From assembly GCA_964586145.1 (NCBI GenBank), contig CAZPHH010000070.1, forward strand, positions 1 to 26,602: a stretch of 26,602 nucleotides of DNA, given 5' to 3'. The notes below the pieces were generated by a model. The model was not told the DNA's origin, made no database searches, and saw only the letters and a program-made list of their open reading frames with translations. A program made the position numbers and the translations under genes. Below, one piece after another: positions 22,035 through 26,602 of the stretch. The stretch's first letter is position 1. Every line of letters starts with the position of its first letter. This stretch comes from JAFGJQ01 sp964586145. Its GTDB lineage: Bacteria > Planctomycetota > Phycisphaerae > UBA1845.

Positions 22035-22784
22035 TTATCGGCGTCGCCACTCTACGTCCTCATGCACGTACCACCCCGCCGGCAGGTTCACGTCCACGCA
22101 TTCCGGGCTCGGACCGGAAGGACACCATGCGAAGCCGATCGGGGCGAGCACGCCCGAGTCCGTGAACAAGTACGCGCACGGCACCGTCGCATCCACGACG
22201 ACCTGATCCACCCAATACAGACCCACCCTGCCACGCATCGTCGGCGCAAGCCCTGTTGCGCTCCGGCTCAGCGCCTGTCGCGCCTCGCGCTCCATGGCGC
22301 TGCGGCTGCACGCGAATCGGACAAACAACGGCCAGTTCCACGGCAGGGCCGACAGAACGAGTGCCAGGCAAACGGGCAACACGATCCAGCGCAGCCGACG
22401 ACGCCGTCCCGTGTGCGGGGCGACGGCGGTGGAACTGCGGCACACGAGCACGACCACTGTGTGCAGACCGTACGTGGCAAGCAGAATCGGGGCCGCCGCC
22501 AGTACGATGCAGCACCACGCCGAGACGAAGTTTCCCATCGCTCCGGCCGGTCGGCTCCGGCCGTCCAGCAGGATCAGACTGACCGCAACGGTCAGCACAG
22601 CGTGCCAGACGCCCGGCGGATTCTCCCGTCGCTGCCACCAGGGCGGCCTGGGCCCCACGCGAAAGGTCTTGGGGTCTGATGGGTCGAATGCCCGGCCACA
22701 CTCCGGACAGACGGGGGTCGGCAAGCCGCGCAGGGGGTACTCGCAAACCAGACAGCGGGCCGTTTCCGGGACCGAAGGCAGCAT
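22035..22784 (-). CDS. Membrane protein with N-terminal CxxC...CxxC zinc ribbon
   Basis: The 249-residue protein starts with a probable zinc ribbon: CLVC (Cys11, Cys14) and CPEC (Cys26, Cys29), followed by GRAFDPSDPKTF. I associate this N-terminal layout with many planctomycete, especially Phycisphaerae, membrane proteins of unknown role. Three hydrophobic segments follow (VWHAVLTVAVSLILL, WCCIVLAAAPILLATYGL, WIVLPVCLALVLSALPW), then a soluble C-terminal domain of about 95 residues (VGLYWVDQVVVDATVPCAYL). The open frame extends through the run of N but ATG 22784 is the credible start. The gene is divergent from inositol-3-phosphate synthase. Confidence 0.78.
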   Translation of the reverse strand: MLPSVPETARCLVCEYPLRGLPTPVCPECGRAFDPSDPKTFRVGPRPPWWQRRENPPGVWHAVLTVAVSLILLDGRSRPAGAMGNFVSAWCCIVLAAAPILLATYGLHTVVVLVCRSSTAVAPHTGRRRRLRWIVLPVCLALVLSALPWNWPLFVRFACSRSAMEREARQALSRSATGLAPTMRGRVGLYWVDQVVVDATVPCAYLFTDSGVLAPIGFAWCPSGPSPECVDVNLPAGWYVHEDVEWRRR

Positions 22785-22986
22785 GGCCCAATCGTACCGA
22801 CCCGCTGCGGCGGGCTCCAGGACGAGTCGCACCGACCCGCCTGTGGGAAAAGCCCAAGTTACATGGCTTGACGGCCGGCGGAACCCCCCTTGAAGAGCGA
22901 ATGGGGCGGAAGTACAAGTCTCGTTACCAGAACGGTTGTCGTCCCGAACAAGCGGGCTAACGCTTGGCTTGGACGGAGGTTCCGGT

Positions 22987-23196
22987 CGCGACGCACAAGG
23001 AAGGCCGGATGGCGTTCGGGCCCGGCCGGGGGCAGACGGCCNNNNNNNNNNNNNNNNNNNNNNNNNNNNNNNNNNNNNNNNNNNNNNNNNNNNNNNNNNN
23101 NNNNNNNNNNNNNNNNNNNNNNNNNNNNNNNNNNNNNNNNNCGCGACGCACAAGGAAGGCCGGATGGCGTTCGGGCCCGGCCGGGGGCAGACGGCC
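22987..23196. repeat. Identical 55-mers flanking a 100-N scaffold gap (assembly artefact likely)
   Basis: Bases 22987-23041 and 23142-23196 are identical over exactly 55 bases and are separated by exactly 100 N. Fifty-five is a common de Bruijn k-mer size and 100 N a common placeholder. The two contigs therefore probably overlap by one k-mer and belong directly together, with a single copy of the 55-mer. The sequence contains a G+C-rich palindromic stretch (GGCCCGGCCGGGGG), which may have disturbed assembly. Confidence 0.85.
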
Positions 23197-23198
23197 GG

Positions 23199-23226
23199 TT
23201 GACCGCCCCCAGGCGGAACCTATTGT
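23199..23226 (+). promoter_or_regulatory. Candidate promoter for inositol-3-phosphate synthase
   Basis: TTGACC (23199-23204, five of six to consensus) and TATTGT (23221-23226, four of six) are separated by 16 nt. The predicted start near 23233 gives a leader of about 65 nt before the ATG at 23298. Confidence 0.4.
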
Positions 23227-23297
23227 GAAGGTTGCGTGAAGCGGTACGATGGTGCAGAATCTCCCGTTGGCCGGTCAGGGATATCGAGAGGCGCGGC

Positions 23298-24389
23298 ATG
23301 AGCAAGATCAGGCTAGCCGTTGTGGGCGTGGGAAACTGCGCAAGTGCCCTTCTCCAGGGCATCGAGTACTACCAACGTAAAGCGTCGGTGGATTCGGCCG
23401 GTCTGCTGCACCGCACGATCGGCGGGTATGGCCTGTCGGACATTCAGCCCGTCGTGGCCTTCGACGTGGACCGCCGGAAGGTGGGTCGCCCACTGGAAGA
23501 GGCCATTTTCGCCAAGCCGAACTGCACCACCGTGTTCCAGCCGGAGATTCCGCGTAGCGGCGTCATGGTACTGATGGGCCCGGTGCTGGACGGCGTGGCG
23601 GACCACCTGAAGAACTACCCGGACGACCAGGCCCCCCGCGTGGCCGACGCCGAGCCGGTGGACGTGGCGGCCGCGCTGCGCGATTCCGAGGCGAACGTGC
23701 TGGTCTGCTACCTGCCGGTGGGCTCCGAGGACGCCGTCCAGCACTATGCCCGGGCCTGCCTGGAGACCGGCGTGGCCATGGTCAACTGCATGCCGGTGTT
23801 CATTGCGTCCAACCCGGAGTGGGCCTCCCAGTTCCAGGATCGCGGCGTGCCCGTCGTCGGCGACGACATCAAGAGCCAGATGGGCGCTACCATCAGCCAT
23901 CGCGTGCTCGCCCGGCTGATGGGCGACCGCGGGGTGCGGCTGGACCGGACCTACCAACTTAACACCGGCGGCAACACCGACTTCCTGAACATGCTCGAGC
24001 AGTCTCGGCTGCGCACGAAGCGCATCTCCAAGACGGAGTCCGTGCAATCTCAGTTGGACGTGCCGCTGGACCCGGACAACATCCACATCGGCCCCAGCGA
24101 CTACGTGCCGTGGCAGAAGGACAACAAGGTCTGCTTCATCCGCATGGAGTGGCGGGGCTTCGGCGACGTGGAGAACAACCTGGAGCTGCGGCTGAGCGTG
24201 GAAGACTCGCCCAACAGCGGCGGCGTCGCGATCGACGCCATCCGCTGCGCCAAGCTGGCCCTGGACCGCGCCATCGGCGGCCCGCTGCACGAGATCTCCA
24301 GCTTCGCCATGAAGCACCCGCCGCGCCAGCTCCGCGATTCCGAAGCTCGCGACTTGCTGGAAAAGTGGATCGCCGAAGGGGGCAAATAG
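23298..24389 (+). CDS. ino1: Inositol-3-phosphate synthase (myo-inositol-1-phosphate synthase)
   Basis: The 363-residue cytoplasmic enzyme converts glucose 6-phosphate to 1D-myo-inositol 3-phosphate using NAD+, the first step to inositol lipids and inositol-containing solutes or thiols. The Rossmann loop VVGVGNCASAL is at 8-18. Family-defining segments follow: GDDIKSQMGAT (188-198), LNTGGNTDFLNML (221-233), SKTESVQSQL (244-253) and GPSDYVPWQKDNKVCFIRME (265-284). The length matches the short bacterial/archaeal type. ATG 23298 has GAGAGG six bases upstream; 22 residues of upstream open frame are not used. It appears monocistronic. Confidence 0.93.
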   Translation: MSKIRLAVVGVGNCASALLQGIEYYQRKASVDSAGLLHRTIGGYGLSDIQPVVAFDVDRRKVGRPLEEAIFAKPNCTTVFQPEIPRSGVMVLMGPVLDGVADHLKNYPDDQAPRVADAEPVDVAAALRDSEANVLVCYLPVGSEDAVQHYARACLETGVAMVNCMPVFIASNPEWASQFQDRGVPVVGDDIKSQMGATISHRVLARLMGDRGVRLDRTYQLNTGGNTDFLNMLEQSRLRTKRISKTESVQSQLDVPLDPDNIHIGPSDYVPWQKDNKVCFIRMEWRGFGDVENNLELRLSVEDSPNSGGVAIDAIRCAKLALDRAIGGPLHEISSFAMKHPPRQLRDSEARDLLEKWIAEGGK

Positions 24390-24574
24390 CCCCCGCGCCC
24401 GCCAATCGCACCCTCCCCCGCGCAACCGGGCAAATCAGCCCGCGCGGAAGTCGGCGTGTGGCCGTCGGCTCCGGCGAGCCGTCAGACGCGTACCCTGCCC
24501 GTCGGAATGGCCGCGAGCGATTTGACGTTCACGAAGAAACCAGGCCGATCATTGCGCTCGGGTGCATGTGATTG
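24390..24574. other. Convergent spacer with small hairpin
   Basis: No gene. A 6-bp stem CGGCTC/GAGCCG with a 4-nt loop at 24466-24481 lies about 77 nt after the ino1 stop. It is a weak terminator candidate without a U tract. Confidence 0.3.
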
Positions 24575-25009
24575 TTATGCAGCGTTCGCCGCATGGCGCG
24601 GCCGCGCCCTCCACAGCAACGTGGCCACAGACGTTATCGTGAATACGGAGATCGGATACCACAAGGTGACCATCAACGTCCAGAGTGTGGCGTCGGACCA
24701 CTGGAAGTAACGGTAGTAGATGCCCCATGCATCGCCGAACGCCGCCTCTCGTTCGCGTGGTGGGTATACATTCCCATCGGAATCGACAATCCCGACGATG
24801 CTGCCACGATACGGGCCGTACTCCGCATCGTTGAAGAAGACGATCCGAGAATCGAGTCCGCGTCCCCACACACCAACATGGAAATCGTCGCCGAGTGAGA
24901 GATAGTGATCCCACGGGTTCAGGACATGACCCACGAAAAAGAGCAGGACCGAGACGACGAGCATCACGGTCGACGCAACGGCCACGATGTTGAAGGCTCG
25001 ACGTGCCAT
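24575..25009 (-). CDS. Small two-helix membrane protein, unknown function
   Basis: The 144-residue protein has a hydrophobic segment near each end (FNIVAVASTVMLVVSVLLFF and LWTLMVTLWYPISVFTITS). A soluble middle of about 80 residues (HYLSLGDDFHVGVWGRGLDS, RIVFFNDAEYGPYRGSIVGI) is probably outside the cytoplasmic membrane. Layouts of this kind are frequent among orphan planctomycete membrane proteins; no function can be assigned. ATG 25009 (MARRAFNIV) was chosen because the longer frame adds only an Arg-rich stretch. The gene is convergent with ino1 and lies 83 nt after the next upstream gene on the same strand, so the two may be cotranscribed. Confidence 0.6.
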   Translation of the reverse strand: MARRAFNIVAVASTVMLVVSVLLFFVGHVLNPWDHYLSLGDDFHVGVWGRGLDSRIVFFNDAEYGPYRGSIVGIVDSDGNVYPPREREAAFGDAWGIYYRYFQWSDATLWTLMVTLWYPISVFTITSVATLLWRARPRHAANAA

Positions 25010-25092
25010 GGAACCAGCCGCACAACGCCTAGCGTGACGATCGTCTCGGACCGCGCAGCTCGCGATTCGGAACGTATCTGTCCGCGGCCTTG

Positions 25093-25515
25093 TCACAAGT
25101 CCTTCTTTGCCAGTTCAACGCACTCCTGCGTTTCCCTCAGGAATGCCTCCAAGCTCTCTGCCGGTTCTTCTCCCTCGTAGGAAACAACCGCGTCGAACCC
25201 TCTGGCCAAGGCATACGACGCAATCATTACGCACGCGCACTCGACCATGCTTCCTCCCCAGCGGAAGGAGATGCAGAAATCGCGGCCTCGGACGATGTCC
25301 CCGAAGTCTGCGGCCACGTCTGCTGCCGGGAAGCAGTAGATCTCGAACCCGCCTTCTACGCCCATGAACTTGCACGGCAAGAATCCCGAATCCTCGAAGG
25401 GTTTCAGATCGGGATCGAGTTGAAAATCGAATCCACATTCGTCAATCACCGCTTGCCACGCCTGTCGGCTGGGGACTTGGGCCTTGTTCAGAAACGCATA
25501 TTGCTCGTTTGCCAT
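25093..25515 (-). CDS. Hypothetical 140-residue soluble protein
   Basis: No family recognised with confidence. The protein is acidic, soluble and compact. It has an N-terminal helix (SRQAWQAVIDECGF), a central beta-rich part (EIYCFPAADVAADFGD, FCISFRWGGSMVECACVMI) and a C-terminal helix rich in Glu (PAESLEAFLRETQECVELAK). The overall look, small and acidic with several Trp/Phe, is like stand-alone immunity-type proteins, but no toxin lies nearby. ATG 25515 has GGAGGAG seven bases upstream, a strong ribosome site, so the gene is very likely real. Confidence 0.7.
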   Translation of the reverse strand: MANEQYAFLNKAQVPSRQAWQAVIDECGFDFQLDPDLKPFEDSGFLPCKFMGVEGGFEIYCFPAADVAADFGDIVRGRDFCISFRWGGSMVECACVMIASYALARGFDAVVSYEGEEPAESLEAFLRETQECVELAKKDL

Positions 25516-25863
25516 GTCCTCGCTCCTCCAAACAGGGCTCAGGCGGATGCGCCGAATACTCCAAACACGTGTCGGATTGCCCTATAGGACGCCCGCAAAT
25601 GCGGGGGCCATTGCGGCCCAACTCGTTCACCTGCCGCTGCCGTCGAGCCAGAGGCTCAGCCTGTCACCGGGGCGTGGGACCATATTTGCGGTGTCGCACT
25701 CACCGGAACCGGCGGTTTCAGCATGGCTGACCTCCGAATTCCAACCGGAGCGAATTGGCCGGTTGCCGCTTGTCCTTGGGCACAGAGCGAATGTACTGCT
25801 GCGTCGTCCCTCGATCAAGGTGCGCCATTGCCGCTGCGATCGGATGCCGCGTGCGTTCCGGCC
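25516..25863. other. 348-bp spacer without a supported gene
   Basis: Open frames on both strands are short, Arg/Pro-rich and lack ribosome sites. A small hairpin (CCCGCAAATGCGGG, 25592-25605) is the only visible structure. The region should hold the end of the thymidine kinase transcript and the promoter of the 140-residue hypothetical gene. Confidence 0.45.
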
Positions 25864-26430
25864 TTACGCAATGTGCGGCTCGGGCGGGGCCGCCCAGTGG
25901 GCGCGGCAGCGCGGTTCAAACGCCTCCGGACCGCCCACAATGTTGCCGTCCTGAATGGGCGTCGTCCGCTGGTTGCGGTCGGCCGGGTGGCCGCACACGG
26001 CGCAGACCGCCCACATCTTCGTCACGCGGTCGGCCACCGCCTTGAGTTGCTCGATGTGCGCGAACGGCCGGCCCCAACTGTCCGGATCCAGCGTGGTGAC
26101 CACCACCTCGGCCCCGCCGGCCGCCAGTTGGCGGCACACGTCCGGCAGAGAGGCGTCGTAAAAATGCCCCTCGTCGATGCCGATCAGGGTTTCACGGCCC
26201 TGCACGTGCTGGAGAATCTCCCCCGTCCCCGTCACCAGCCGCGCGGGAAAGCGGTCGCCGTTGTGGCTGACGATGTCCGTCTCCGAGTACCGGTCGTCCC
26301 GGCGGTGCTTGAAGGCCCGGACCTGCCCCTCCGGGCCCGCGCGGAGCCGCCGCAGCAACTCCACCGTTTTGCCGGCGAACATGCACCCGCAGATCACCTC
26401 GATGGTCCCACGCGGCGGATGAGAGGCCAT
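25864..26430 (-). CDS. tdk: Thymidine kinase
   Basis: The 188-residue TK1-type enzyme phosphorylates thymidine with ATP in pyrimidine salvage. Walker A GCMFAGKT is at 15-22 (commonly GPMFSGKS), the DEGHF motif at 86-90 carries the catalytic Glu87, and the lasso region has TTLDPDSWGRPFAHIEQL. The zinc site is CAVC (Cys143, Cys146) with Cys175 and His178 (CRAHW). Length is normal for the family. ATG 26430 has AGGAG six bases upstream. Confidence 0.92.
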   Translation of the reverse strand: MASHPPRGTIEVICGCMFAGKTVELLRRLRAGPEGQVRAFKHRRDDRYSETDIVSHNGDRFPARLVTGTGEILQHVQGRETLIGIDEGHFYDASLPDVCRQLAAGGAEVVVTTLDPDSWGRPFAHIEQLKAVADRVTKMWAVCAVCGHPADRNQRTTPIQDGNIVGGPEAFEPRCRAHWAAPPEPHIA

Positions 26431-26512
26431 TCAATGCTCCTGTACTACGAACCTGCGGTTTCGTCTCGGCCCGCGCGGATATTCCCGCCCGCGCCGACGC
26501 AAGCCCCCGCCC

Positions 26513-26602
26513 CTCCGTCCCTTCGTCCCTCCGTCCCTTCGTCCCTCCGTCCCTCCGTCCCTCCGTCCCTCCGTCCCTCCGTCCCTCCGTCCCTCCGTCC
26601 CT
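26513..26602. repeat. 8-bp tandem repeat running off the window
   Basis: Eleven complete copies of the unit CTCCGTCC follow one another to the last base. Two of them (26521-26528 and 26537-26544) read CTTCGTCC, and the array continues past the edge with two more bases. It begins about 83 nt upstream of the thymidine kinase start. The two variant units near the left end and identical copies afterwards suggest recent expansion by slippage, or an unresolved repeat at a contig end. Confidence 0.92.

Larger units (their letters stand above)
22785..23297. other. Divergent intergenic region containing the assembly gap
   Basis: No gene is supported; all frames crossing here run through N. The region carries the promoter side of the zinc-ribbon gene (left), the duplicated 55-mer with 100 N, and a promoter candidate for inositol-3-phosphate synthase (right). 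If the gap is an artefact, the true spacer is about 155 bp shorter than shown. Confidence 0.55.

Noticed and set aside
22859..23362. Reverse-strand frames running through the N gap
   Set aside because: They depend on the placeholder N and on a duplicated 55-mer that is probably an assembly artefact.
25484..25954. 156-residue forward frame between the 140-residue hypothetical gene and tdk
   Set aside because: It is antisense to tdk at one end and to the hypothetical gene at the other, with an Arg/Pro/Ser-rich composition and no ribosome site.
1..26602. CRISPR array, rRNA or intact transposon
   Set aside because: No regularly spaced repeats, rRNA motifs, transposase or terminal repeats were seen.

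Overview
The window looks like part of a draft or metagenome-assembled genome of a Planctomycetota bacterium, most likely Phycisphaerae-like. The evidence is high G+C backbone coding, a PEP-CTERM sorted protein, a GreA factor carried on a very long N-terminal extension (a form I associate with the PVC superphylum), a lipoprotein with an Asn/Thr-rich tether, and a CxxC...CxxC membrane protein of a type common in this group. A 100-base run of N between two identical 55-base copies, and an 8-base tandem repeat at the right end, show that this is draft sequence.

Bases 1 to about 10,447 look like the right-hand part of an integrated genomic island. They hold a NACHT-type STAND ATPase whose 5' end lies outside the window (1-2340), a small Trp-rich hypothetical protein, and a compact three-gene unit of an SMC-like ATPase, a HEAT/histidine kinase and a response regulator with a C-terminal DNA-binding-like domain (3546-7334). 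An AAA ATPase fused to a C-terminal TIR domain (7835-9409) and a frameshifted reverse-strand gene follow. Spacers are long and contain decayed reading frames, and the first gene is clearly richer in A+T than the rest. The island ends at a 42-nt 3' fragment of a tRNA-Thr(UGU) gene (10406-10447). This is the scar expected when an element integrates into a tRNA gene, and its orientation puts the element to the left. The intact tRNA and probably the integrase should lie left of base 1.

From 10,448 onward the sequence reads as chromosomal backbone. A reverse-strand pair encodes the GreA fusion and a DsrE protein, overlapping at ATGA, divergent from an AlkA-like DNA glycosylase. Next, all on the reverse strand, come a PEP-CTERM protein, a beta-propeller lipoprotein, two duplicated tandem-GNAT acetyltransferases, a PIG-L/LmbE-type protein and a sodium:solute symporter. 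The last four look like one operon. A zinc-ribbon membrane protein is divergent from inositol-3-phosphate synthase across the assembly gap. Two small hypothetical proteins and thymidine kinase finish the window.

The strongest candidate for a new system is the SMC-like ATPase, histidine kinase and response regulator cassette. It sits between two STAND/AAA-type ATPase genes of the kind found in antiphage islands and next to a tRNA attachment scar.
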